This document shows, one piece after another, positions 44,867 to 56,125 of a DNA stretch of 64,000 nucleotides. The position numbers and the translations under genes were made by a program. The DNA is from Fagopyrum homotropicum (Eukaryota; Streptophyta; Magnoliopsida; Caryophyllales; Polygonaceae): NCBI GenBank assembly GCA_033239125.1, contig BSWB01000005.1, positions 17,847,447 through 17,911,446 of the forward strand, in the 5' to 3' direction. Position 1 is the stretch's first letter, and each line of letters begins with the position of its first letter. Under the pieces are notes generated by a model that worked only from the letters and a program-made list of their open reading frames with translations, was not told where the DNA came from and did no database searches.

Positions 44867-44993
44867 GGTTTTGTCAATACAAAACCAAACTAAGATGGAT
44901 GCCTATCCTTTGTCAATACAAAGGAACTATACTGGTCTTTCGAGTTTTGCAAACAAGCTTATAAGAAGGCCTATCCAATGTCAATACAATGGA
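44867..44993 (-). repeat. Three hairpins with identical TCAATA loop
   Basis: Stems GGTTTTG/CAAAACC (44867-44886), TCCTTTG/CAAAGGA (44906-44925) and TCCAATG/CAATGGA (44974-44993, one mismatch) all enclose TCAATA. The second LTR has them at 50911, 50950 and 51018. Confidence 0.85.
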
Positions 44994-45684
44994 ACTAGAA
45001 GCTTTATTGTTGCAAAAACGAATCCAGAATCAAGTGCAAATGGCTCTCCCTTTTATAGGCATAGGGGGCCACGGTTTTGGGAAGTTAAAAGCGGTTAAAA
45101 GCCAAGTTACTTGGAAGTTACTTGGAAGATGGGCCTTGAAGCCCTAGAAAGCCCGAGGCCCGAGGCCCACATAGGGAGCCCAAAACCGCTCCCCGGAGCT
45201 AGCTTAGAGCTAGCTTATTTTTCTTGGTCCAAACACTTCCAATGAGTTTCATTCACTTTAATATAGCTAGGGTAAGCTCCAAGATCCTCAAATACTCAAT
45301 ATCTTAGCTCAAGCTAGTGTAGCTCCTTAAGAAGCTCACTAGCTGCTTCATTGACATTCACTAAGCATTTGAGCTTGGATTGCTCCCAGTTTTTAACCAC
45401 ATATTCTTTAGCCAATATAAGGCCTAAGAACCAAAGGTGTGCCGATAAAATGTGGCTAAAAAGCCCCAAACATCGGCCTTCTAAAAGCTAGCACAAGTTG
45501 ACCTTGTCGTGAATCACCTTGTTTTGATGCGACTCCCCTTATAATACTAGTTGTTCTTAGTGCCGGTCACTTGGTTTGCCTCCCGCAACCCGGACCATAG
45601 TGACACACATGTGAACAACTCATTACACCTTGTCTCAAGACAAGCTCAACGGTTACAATGAAGACTTAGCCCAAATCTCCAACA

Positions 45685-45698
45685 TTCCTCCCCCATTT
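45685..45698 (-). promoter_or_regulatory. Polypurine tract of the copia element
   Basis: AAATGGGGGAGGAA on the minus strand directly abuts the 3' LTR. Confidence 0.85.
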
Positions 45699-46222
45699 GA
45701 GCAAAGTCAAGAAACTTTTAATAGACATACATCCAAACAAAATATTCGCATAATCATAAATGTCTTTTGATTGAATTTATTGAATTAGTATAATTACACA
45801 TTCTGCACTAAAGAATTGTGGTGTCCTAATGGATTGAACCACTCAACTTGTTTAAGTACATGAAGGCAACATACACGAAATTTACATTTCCTTTACAAAT
45901 AAATGACACATTTAAAGGCTATTGTGTCCTAATCTTTTAATGAACATATAGACGAGTCGACCATCTACTCCCTCGAAGAAGCCTTGACACTTCACGTTCA
46001 CGTAGCCAACTCTCTTTTGATCTTGCACCTATAATTGCAATTTTTCAAAAGAGTTGTTAAGAAATTACATATTTCAAACTATACATATTATATAGGCACA
46101 GAGCATTACCTTGGATGGACATTTTATGCTCACAACTTCTTGGAATGGGCTTTCCTCATTGAATTCGGCTAAGGCATCAAGCCATAGGCGAATTGGGTGT
46201 CCCACGACAAGTCGTTATCAAT
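45699..46222 (-). other. 3' untranslated region of the copia element
   Basis: AT-rich, non-coding, between the polyprotein stop and the polypurine tract. No additional ORF is seen. Confidence 0.5.
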
Positions 46223-47626
46223 TTAGGTCGTTAACCCCATCCCCTTGGCTGACTTTTGAACTAAGTCCCTAGCCAAGCTCTTGGTTAAGTGATCGGCTAG
46301 ATTATTGTGGGTTCTCACAAAATCGACCGATATTATACCGTGAGTTATGAGCTCTCTAACCGAGCTATGTCTCACACCAAGATGTCTTGATTTCCCATTG
46401 TACGTTTGGCTATAAGCTTTAGCCAACGTAGCTGCACTATCACAATGAATCGAGATAGGAGAAACCGGTTTTGGCCATAGAGGAATTTCTAGAACCAAAT
46501 TTCTTAGCCATTCAGCTTCCTTACCGACAGCAGCAAGTGCCACAAACTCGGACTCCATGGTCGAGGTTGTGATGCACGTTTGCTTCTTTGAAGCCCACGA
46601 AATGGCACCACCACCTAACAAGAAAACCCATCCTGTGGTGGATGAGTGATCATCTAGATTAGTGATCCATGACGCATCCGAGTAGCCTTCTATCACTGAA
46701 GGATACTTACTGTACAAGATGCCAAAACCCATGGTCCCCTTGAGGTACCTAAGCACACGCCTTAGTGTCTTCCAATGTTGTGAGCTAGGACAACTTGTGT
46801 ACCTACTCAATTTACCAATAGCAAAAGCAATATCTGGCCTAGTGCTTGTCATTGCATACATGCAACATCCTATTACTTGTGCATACTCAAGTTGAGAGAC
46901 AGTTGATCCTTGGTTGGGCATCAACTTCTCACTTGAGTCCATAGGAGTACTAACAATTGTACTTTTATCACATTGGAAGCGTTTGACAATCTTCTCAATG
47001 TAGTGTGATTGCATGAGGCTTAAGCCTTTAGCATCACGTTTGATTCTTATGCCTAGAATCACATCCGCCTCACCTAAGTCTTTCATAGAAAACTTAGTGG
47101 ACAAGAAATCCTTAGTAAGATCTACTTGTCTTTGGTTTGTTCCAAAGATCAACATGTCATCAACATATAAGCATATGATCACACCTTGACTGGTATGATC
47201 AAACTTACTATAGACACACTTGTCAGCTTGATTTATCTTAAATCCATTTGACAATACAACATCATCAAACTTTTGATGCCATTGTTTTGGAGCTTGCTTT
47301 AGTCCATACAAGGATTTGACCAAGCGACATACTTTGTGCTCTTGTCCTTTTAAAACAAACCCTTCAGGTTGTCTCATATACACTTCCTCATCTAGATCAC
47401 CATTAAGGAATGCTGTCTTGACATCCATTTGATGAATCACTAGATTATGTATAGCCGCCATAGCTATTAATAACCTAATGGTTGTAATCCTAGCCACCGG
47501 AGCATATGTGTCAAAGTAATCGACACCTTCCCTTTGTCTAAAGCCTTGGATGACCAAGCGTGCTTTAAACTTGTCAATGGAACCGTCAACTTTCATCTTC
47601 CTCTTGAAGATCCATTTGCATCCCAA
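46223..47626 (-). pseudogene. copia reverse transcriptase and RNase H (downstream of a nonsense codon)
   Basis: 467 codons, in the same frame as the gag-pol part and separated from it by one TGA. The RT block has DTYAPVARITTIRLL, QMDVKTAFLNGDL (first catalytic Asp), LYGLKQAPKQW and LYVDDMLIFG (YVDD, residues about 154-157). The connection is followed by RNase H with GYSDASW, TSTMESEFVAL, HCDSAATLAK and NLADHLTKSL. All catalytic residues are present and the domain ends normally at 46223. Because the upstream stop precedes it, it would be translated only by read-through or from an internal start. Confidence 0.95.
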
Positions 47627-47659
47627 AGGTTTGCAACCGGAAGGAAGGTTGACTAACTC

Positions 47660-50269
47660 TCATGTATGATTGCCCATAATGGAGTCCATCTCCTCTTGGA
47701 TTGCTTCCTTCCAAAAGGCAACATCTTGAGACTTCATGGCCTCATCAAATGTCTTTGGATCCTCATCCATATGAAAGTAAGAGTGACGATCTATTTCATT
47801 ATCCCTTGACCCTTCAACCAAGAACACTTGGAAAATTGATTTTTGGGACAAATTATTGCTCATAGGAGCAATCTCTAGCAAGTCAAGCCCGTGAGACGCT
47901 TCCCAGGATTCATCTTGAATCCTACGATGCTTGTTTGGGTGTTCCTCATCTAAAGTCATGTTGATCACTTCCCTAGGCCTAGGAGCCGAGGTGAAGCGAT
48001 CTTCATCAAAGATGGCATCCCTAGACTCTATTACGGTATTAACCGAGATGAAGTCATTTGGTTCTATCACATAGAACCTATAAGCTTTGGAGTGTTCTGC
48101 ATAGCCAATGAACACACACTCAACACCTTTTTCACCTAAAGTTTTACGTTTGTTGTCATTGAGCCTTACTATGGCTCGATATCCCCAAACTCGTAAGTAA
48201 TGTAGGTTTGGCTTCCTTTTGAACCATAGTTCATAAGGAGTCTTCTTGCTTCTTTTGTTTGGAACACGATTAAGCAAGTAGTTTGCCGTGAGCATAGCTT
48301 CACCCCAAAACGAATGCTTAAGACCCGAGTAAGATAACATGGCATTGACCATCTCTTTAAGCACTCGGTTCTTTCGTTCGGCCACACCATTTGATTGTGG
48401 TGTGTAAGGTGCCGTGGTCTCATGTATGATCCCGACACTCTCAAAATATTCCTTATCCATAAATTCACCACCATGATCCGTGCGTAGTCTTTTTATTAAG
48501 GTACCTTGTTGTAACTCACATTCATTCTTGAATACATAGAATTTGTCTAAGGCATCACTCTTTGCAAAGAGTAGATATACGTAACAATACCTAGAGTAAT
48601 CATCTATGAATGTTACGTAATACTTCTTCTTTCCTAATGAAGGAGTAGAGTGCAAGTCGCCTAGATCCGAGTGGACTAAGCCGAGCATTGTTTGTTCTCT
48701 TTCAACTCTAGGAAATGGAAGTCTTGTTATCTTGGTCAACATGCACGTTTTACACTTGTCTTTTGGCAAGTCAAGTTTAGGTAAACTACCATCCTTAGTC
48801 ATGTCATTCATACGCTTAAAATGAACATGTCCAAGTCGTGCATGCCATTTAACAAAATCAAAATTGGAAGAAGAAGAAGAAGAAGACAATGTAAACAAAT
48901 TGTTCTTGTTTATATTACTATTAGAAAGTTTATTACATAAAGAGAGAAGAAACATATTATTGTTCCAATGGCCAAAGCCTACAAATGTTTCTCTCCTAGA
49001 TAATACATAGCGGTCGGCTTCTATGACTTGTTTGAAGCCAAGCCTATTGAGTACACCACCAGAAACCACATTTTTTCTAATGGCCGGTGCATGTAGTACA
49101 TTTGACAAGACTAGAGTCTTGCCACTTGTGAAATACAGATCAACCCGTCCTCTTCCTAGAACGGGGGTGGTAGACTCGTTTCCCATATGTATGAGTGCTC
49201 CATCGTTTGCAACAGCGTATGTCTTGAACCAACGCCGATCTTTGCAAACATGAGTTGTTGCACCCGAGTCCACCCACCATCCAAGGTTATCATCCTGCAT
49301 GGACAAACATTCAAAAGTCAATGACACATAATTCAAATCAGAATTTATATCAAAGTTAGAATCAAGACTCATAAGTGAGTCACCTTGGTTTAATGGGTTT
49401 TGGCCACTTTGGCCTCCACCCTTGGATCCATCGTTCTTAACCTTGCAATCCCGCTTGAAGTGGCTAGTCTTGCCACACTTCCAACAAGAACCTTTTGGTT
49501 TCTTGTCAACATTATCCTTTTTGGACTTCTTGGACTTATTTCCCTTGTCCTTGCCTTTGTCCTTTCCTTTGAACCTCTTCCTTTTGCCCTTGCCATCCAT
49601 CATGTTGGCCTCGTGGGAAGTAGAAGTTTTATCTTCCTTCTTGAGTCCCCCTTCTTGTGCCCTAAGGCCTTGTTCAATTTGAAGGTGAGAGCCAAGTTCC
49701 ACCAACGTGAGTTCTTCCTTCTTGTGCTTTAGCATATGGCGGAAGTCCTTCCACGAAGGGGGGAGCTTATCCATTATAGACGAAACCGTAATGGCCTCAT
49801 CCATGTGCATGGCATGTTGAGAGAACCTCCCAAGAATCCGGAGCAATTCATTGTATTGTTCCATTACCGGCCTTGAGTCCACCATTTTATATGAGTTAAA
49901 ATCCGAGACTAAGAATTTGCGAGATGAAGCATCCTCCGCCATGTACTTAGACTCCAGTTGATCCCACATTGATGTTGATGACTCTACACTTTGGTAGACA
50001 TCAAATAATGCATCACTCATGCCATTGAGAATATGACCACGACATATATAGTCATCATTATCCCATTTTCTCCTTCGTCGGACAGCCTCTATCTCCTCCA
50101 CCATATCATCAACCGGCTCGGCCGGTCTAGGTGTAGTGAGTACATAAGCGACTTTTAGTGTAGTCAAGAGGAAGTGCACTTTCTTTTGCCACCTCCTAAA
50201 GTCTACACCCTCAAACTTATCCAACTTCCCAAAACGAGAAGTCATTTCTGTCATTAACGTCTTACTCAT
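47660..50269 (-). pseudogene. copia gag-protease-integrase polyprotein, ended by premature TGA
   Basis: 869 codons from ATG at 50269. Residues 1-210 are the gag (UBN2-type) region with FRRWQKKVHFLL. A Lys/Gly-rich linker precedes the CCHC knuckle (C262, C265, H270, C275). The protease active site is D334-S-G. The GAG-pre-integrase zinc region has H477, H481, C506 and C509. The integrase core has D535, D598 and E631. The frame ends at TGA 47662-47660, right after IMGNHT, where the family normally has Trp before a conserved ELV. The same frame continues as RT at 47626. One TGG-to-TGA change accounts for the break. The product would be the capsid, nucleocapsid, protease and integrase of the element. 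Confidence 0.95.
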
Positions 50270-50322
50270 TATTGATCAATCCAATCCTACAAAACAATTA
50301 ACAATAAATACACTTAGAAGAT

Positions 50323-51745
50323 TGTTGGATTTTCGGTGTCCGGTTTTAGACCAAAGGGACGTAGTCTCACTTATGTGAGTAGACGGTTCTCCCAATTGCC
50401 AAACAAATTATATAATTATCTTGAACTAAAACTAGTTATTAACCAAGGGTTTGTAATCTCCACAAAGGAGTAGACAAAACCCAACCAAGAGTTTGTAATC
50501 TCCGTAAAGGAGTAGACAAAACCCAATCAAGAGTTTGTAGTCTCCAAAGGAGTAGACAAAACTCAACTAAGAGTTTGTAATCTCCACAAAGGAGTAGACA
50601 AAACTCAATCAAGAGTTTGTAGTCTCCAAAGGAGTAGACAAAACTCAAGCAAGAGTTTGTAATCTCCAAAAAGGAGTAGACAAAACTCTAATAGAAGTTA
50701 AGTTCAATTACACGTCTTATAAACCGGTTGTTATATGTTAAAACCATTGACTTGGATAATGTAATGAGTCATTCATAAATGAATTTTCCTTCTAAGTGTA
50801 TTCTCCCCTACACCGGGAATATCCAAATACCTTAGTGGGATAAAACGTTACACATTACAAAGACTAAGTAAGAGACTTACTTGTCTTACTTTTTAGAAAG
50901 GGTATTCCTAGGTTTTGTCAATACAAAACCAAACTAAGATGGATGCCTATCCTTTGTCAATACAAAGGAACTATACTGGTCTTTCGAGTTTTGCAAACAA
51001 GCTTATAAGAAGGCCTATCCAATGTCAATACAATGGAACTAGAAGCTTTATTATTGCAAAAACGAATCCAGAATCAAGTGCAAATGGCTCTCCCTTTTAT
51101 AGGCATAGGGGGCCACGGTTTTGGGAAGTTAAAAACGGTTAAAAGCGGTTAAAAACGGTTATGGAAGTTACTTGGAAGTTACTTGGAAGATGGGCCTTGA
51201 AGCCCTAGAAAGCCCGAGGCTCGAGGCCCACATAGGGAGCCCAAAACCGCTCCCCGGAGCTAGCTTAGAGCTAGCTTATTTTTCTTGGTCCAAACACTTC
51301 CAATGAGTTTCATTCACTTTAATATAGCTAGGGTAAGCTCCAAGATCCTCAAATACTCAATATCTTAGCTCAAGCTAGTGTAGCTCCTTAAGAAGCTCAC
51401 TAGCTGCTTCATTGACATTCACTAAGCATTTAAGCTTGGATTGCTCCCAGTTTTTAACCACATATTCTTTAGCCAATATAAGGCCTAAGAACCAAAGGTG
51501 TGCCGATAAAATGTGGCTAAAAAGCCCCAAACGTCGGCCTTCTAAAAGCTAGCACAAGTTGACCTTGTCGTGAATCACCTTGCTTTGATTCGACTCCCCT
51601 TATAATACTAGTTGTTCTTAGTGCCGGTCACTTGGTTTGCCTCTCGCAACCCGGACCATAGTGACACACATGTGAACAACTCATTGCACCTTGTCTCAAG
51701 ACAAGCTCAACGGTTACAATGAAGACTTAGCCCAAATCTCCAACA
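50323..51745 (-). repeat. 5' LTR of the copia element
   Basis: Nearly identical to 44279-45684, with a small insertion of AAAAACGGTT-type repeats near 51130-51165. TATA box at 51101-51094 (minus). Confidence 0.94.
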
Positions 51746-51750
51746 CACTA

Positions 51751-54220
51751 CAAGGTCATGACAAGCCCATGACAAGGTCATGATAAGCCCATGACAATGT
51801 CTTGACAAGAGCATATCCAAGCCCACCTCTCCTTGTCTCTTCTCAGCCATCCATCAGCCTCATAGATGAAACCCTAGTGCGGCATGCCCAACGTAGAAGC
51901 AACCAGCCGCCTCATCTTGCCCTCACGTGCAACACCCTCTCCCCACCTTCAAGTCTACATACATCAAGCCTTCGCCCTAACCTATCGCTGTTCTTATCCT
52001 TCCCCTTGGCCGTCTATCTCCAGCCTTCTCTCTCGTCTCCATCGCACCACCAGGCGCCACCTTTGTGCTCTAACGCCAAGGACTTATTGCAGTCGTACGC
52101 CATCTTCGGGTTTCCTCCTCGTAGACGCAAGAGAGTAGGCAAAGGCCTCTCCTCCTTACCTCCCTTCTCTCCTTTCAAACAACCCCAACCACTGTAACCA
52201 AGACATCTCAACTCCTTCTCTTGAGCCGGTCGGCAGTAGCAGCCACATAGACCACGAAAGCCCCATGCGCAACAACAACGTCCGTCCTTCTGGCCTTACT
52301 TTCCTGATACTTCTGTCGGTACTAGAGACTACACAGTGAGGGAGAACTTCAGTCCTATAGGCGGGTAAGCACACGATGACCTCTCCTCTCCTGTGCAACA
52401 GCGAGCTCGACAACAGCCTTGCGTCATCTTCATTCTCTCTCTCGAGTCATAGAATCGGGTAAGGTTGATACCCTTCTATCACTTCTCTCCATGTATTTCA
52501 TGCCTAATGAGTGCCTTTTATGTCTCCTAAATCTACCCAGAACAGCCATAGAGGAGCAGTAAGGTTACACGCATTTTCTGAGTTTTAGGAAGTGACGAGC
52601 AGTCATCTTTCAGTCCGTTTTTGGGTAAGCTAGACTCTCCCTTTTTGGCTTATTTTCGGATATGTCTTAGTCGGTATTGCATTGTATATTATACTAAAGT
52701 TTTGGAAGAATCTAAGTTACAGTTTGAAAGTTATGTTGTCCCAAAGTTGGCTATTCATGCAGTTTTCTAAGTGTGCTGCGTTTGAGAAAAACTGCTTGGG
52801 ATGCAGTTTTGTGGAATAGATTTGGAAGGGTTATTGACTTCTGTTGGATTTGAATTTCTGACATATTATAGTTTGTATAGTATAGTAGATCATACTGAAA
52901 TTTGAGAGAAATCCGAGTTACAGATTAAAAGTTATAGTGTCCCAAAGTAGAGACCTTGAACAGTTTATAGGTGGTGCTGAATTGTTGAGAAAACTGCTTC
53001 TGATGCAGTTTTGTAGTGCCGATTTGATTTGGTTATATTCCTTAGTTAGACTTGAATTTTGGATATGTCATTTTTAGAATTGCATAGTATAATATATCAA
53101 AATTTGAGAGGATTTCATTAAGAGGTTTAGTAGTTATGATTTTTCAAAGTTGAGACAGTAAGCAGTTTTTCTGTTTTTGGTGAAATATATGAAGTATGGA
53201 AAAAACTGCGTGTGGAAGCAGTTTTTGGATCTAGATATGGATGGGTTAGATCTATTTGATGGACATTAAATTTTGATAGAACATAGAGTGAGATGCATAC
53301 TGTGATATTTTAAAAAATGTGGTCGATCCAACGATCGAATCTAGACTTATAAGGTTCCAAAGTAGCCTAGTTGTGCAGTTTGGTAAAATACAGATTTTTC
53401 GCTAAGTATGGGAGAATTTGTGTTGAGGAGTCAACTTGGGATTTTTGTGTAAGACTAGTTTTTGATTCTTTTTGAGATTTATTTCTTCCAGTGAGTAGAT
53501 TGCTTTGCATATAAGGATTAAATATTTTATTTGAGATTTTTAGATTTTTGTATGAGCGTTCTCAGTTAGGTCAAAATGAGATCGTTAGTGAATTTTTGTC
53601 ATGAAAGTTAAGAAGTTGGAAAATATCTTCCAACTTAGCTAGATCTTTCTTGTAAAGTGTTAGATTATGGTTTGGGGCTTCATATGAAGTTTTAGAAATA
53701 TTCTAAGAATACTTCTAGGGTTTCGGACACTAGGGGGCAAAATAGTCATTTGCCATTACGGGGGTATTTTGGTAATTTATCTGATGATAGAGTTAAATAT
53801 CTTAAAAGTTGGAGACTTTTAATAAAGTGGGATACACTATTGATCCACTTGCCTTTTATAACAGGCTGTTTGTAGTGATACTACCGGCGGAGGTAAGCTA
53901 GACCTACACCCAGTCGGATAAGGAACGGAGGCGAGAACTCTTAAGATTTCTCGTGCCACAACTGTAAAATGGAATAAGGTGAATCACTTAATTAACAAAT
54001 AATGACCGGTTTGTGTGTCAGCATGATGATTGTTTTATGTTATCTTGGGTGTGTTTGCGCTATTATTATTCTTCTTATATTTGGTTAGTTAGCTAACGGT
54101 TTATCCGTGTTGTAGATTTTGTAGAGATAGACAGTTGCAGAGGAGATCCGGGACGGATGGTCAGCCGGGTCCACGTACTCATTAGAGGGGGACGGCGGAG
54201 TCTTCATTTCGCCATGCATG

Positions 54221-54301
<81 letters not shown>

Positions 54302-54478
54302 TTGTAAGGTTGTCACATGTGTACATTCATACAATAGAATATAATGTTTTAAAATTGTTTAAAATACATTTGTGTTTTGTTGTAAGATCTCAGTAAAGTT
54401 GTTGTTAAACCAAGGTCGGGACCCATTGTGAGATCATAACTAGTAGCTCCCCGAGTTATGAGAATATGGGGTGTTACA
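51751..54478 (+). repeat. 3' LTR of the chromovirus, right part
   Basis: Continues the 5' LTR copy from about 36780. Relative to 36565-39843 it lacks about 30 bp (near 36960), about 80 bp (near 37148) and about 275 bp (about 39000-39275). It ends GGGGTGTTACA and is followed by the CTTGG duplication. Confidence 0.92.
54222..54299. repeat. (TA)n in the 3' LTR
   Basis: About 39 units, against about 24 at the same LTR position in the 5' copy. Confidence 0.95.
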
Positions 54479-54483
54479 CTTGG

Positions 54484-55290
54484 GTGGATGCCATTCTGAG
54501 ACAACTACAACTTTCTAGGAATCAACACACACACTTTTTTGTTAAGATAACATGTCAAAGGAATGCTTCTTTTGACCACCAAAACTCACATTTTAAAAGG
54601 TTAACCAATAACTTCTTACTCAATGCTTGAGTAACAACTTGAAGATGGCTTATGCTCTTCTCTATTTCGAGACTATATCAGAACATCATCAATAAACACC
54701 ACAACAAACGATCTAAGTACTCTTAGAAGCCTCGATTCATCAAGTCTATGAAAATAATTAGAGTATTAGTGAGCTCAAATGGTTATCGCCAAAAACTCCT
54801 AATGGCCATACCCTATTTTTAAACTTTATTTCTCAAAGACTTCATATTGAATCCTCAATTGATGGCAACCACACCTCATATCATTCTTTGAAACTGTTAT
54901 CAACCCTTGCAATTGGTCTAGCAAAACACTTATCATAGACAATGAATACTTATTATCCACGGTCACCTTGTTTAACTTTCTGTAATTTGCACAAACATAA
55001 CCACCTTTCTTTTTCATAAACAACATTGACACTCTCCATTGTGAGGCGCTTCGCCTAAAATAAATGTCTTATTAATAAGTCATTACTTGTTTATTCAATT
55101 TATGCATCTCCATAGGTATAAAAGTTTGAGACTGGAATGTATTCTATTTTTCCTCATTGAGTGCATATACATAATATCCTTCTGTTGTCCCACACATGTG
55201 TCTAGTTGTAAGGGTCCTAACTGAAGGACTCAATAATGACTCAGAATAATCAATCTTATCTTCTTCATTGCCCACTATACTTACAACATA
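54484..55290 (-). pseudogene. Old gypsy element: reverse transcriptase (broken)
   Basis: On the minus strand, 55032-54826 reads FMKKKGGYVCANYRKLNKVT, SLSMISVLLDQLQG and CGCHQLRI. These are the Ty3/gypsy RT fingers/palm blocks (usual FVKKKDGSLRLCIDYRxLNKVT and DLRSGYHQLRI). Further on, around 54680, FVVVFIDDVLI is the catalytic FxDDILVYS motif. It continues into 36559-35828 across the chromovirus insertion. There are many stops. Confidence 0.82.
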
Positions 55291-55760
55291 AAGGATGTAA
55301 CACCCAAAATTCTCAAAATTCGGGGAGTTACGGGTTAGAACCTCACAATGGGTCCCGACCTCAGTTTGACAACAATTTTACTAGGATATTACAACAAGAC
55401 ACAAATAAAGAAAACCGAAATTCATAAAACAATGGTTTAAATGTTATGAATGTAACAACAACCGTCTAACAACCAACAAGTACTTAAGATATTAGAAGTC
55501 TAACTGTCATCATACTATAAAGGAAACATCAATATAAAAACTCAACCCAATTCTAGGGAGTACGGAGACCCGGCTGACCACTACTTCCAAACCACTCAGC
55601 TGCTGCTCTAACCTGTGGTAAGTCTAAACAACAAAATAAATCAACTATTATCTAGCTATCTAAACGTTAGACAAATGAAAATAGCACACACACACAAAAT
55701 AACAAAACTAAACACACATCATGCTTTCAAAGAATCCATTTTTATTATCTTTATTTATGT

Positions 55761-55768
55761 CATTCACA
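55761..55768. repeat. hAT target-site duplication, left copy
   Basis: CATTCACA. The right copy is TATTCACA at 58784-58791, so 7 of 8 match. Confidence 0.8.
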
Positions 55769-56125
55769 TAAGGACGTCCACGGGTCATGGGTCACCCGTG
55801 ACCCGGCAGGTCCGGGTTCCCGCGGGTACGGGTAAGGGTCGTCAGATCCTTACCCGTGACCCGCCGGGTCGACCCGTAACGGCTACAAATTCAAAAAAAA
55901 AACAATATAAATTTAATAAATCTAACCTAAAAACAATTCTATAAATACCCCAAACTCAATTCATATCATCTCACACCAATTCTCATCATTCAATCATCTA
56001 TTCACTCTCTCAATCTCTCCATAATTTCCAACTCTTACATTCAATTACTCTCCTAATCTCATACTCTCATTCTCTTATTTTTCATTTTACCACTCTTACT
56101 ACTACATTCTATTATTCAAAAAAAA

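Larger units (their letters stand above)
44279..45684 (-). repeat. 3' LTR of the copia element
   Basis: TATAAAAG on the minus strand at 45057-45050 is the likely TATA box. Downstream (lower coordinates) are three hairpins with a shared loop (44867-44993) and a six-unit hairpin repeat (44399-44645). There is also a CTCAC-TTAT-GTGAG hairpin near 44323-44336. Confidence 0.93.
44279..51745 (-). mobile_element. Ty1/copia retrotransposon, young, TSD CACTA
   Basis: LTRs at 44279-45684 and 50323-51745 both run TGTTGG...CCAACA. CACTA occurs at 44274-44278 and 51746-51750. The minus-strand polyprotein has gag, CCHC knuckle, protease, integrase, RT and RNase H in copia order, interrupted only by one in-frame TGA. 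The LTRs differ at roughly 1% by eye, so insertion is recent. The sequence resembles elements usually annotated as Tnt1-94 type. No canonical tRNA-Met primer site follows the 5' LTR. Confidence 0.96.
36565..54478 (+). mobile_element. Tekay/Del-type chromovirus, full structure, TSD CTTGG, with nested copia
   Basis: The LTRs are 36565-39843 and 44065-54478 (the latter split by the copia element). The flanks are identical CTTGG (36560-36564, 54479-54483). A tRNA-Met primer site follows the 5' LTR and a polypurine tract precedes the 3' LTR. Coding remnants in order are protease (LVDSRVHNNF, about 40853), integrase (about 42840) and the C-terminal region with a chromodomain-like end (43421-43800). 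This order and the HVS...YLPD plus EATRETE ending are typical of Tekay/Del chromoviruses. The element is inserted in an old gypsy pol. The internal region is only 4.2 kb and has many stops, so it is inactive. Confidence 0.92.
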
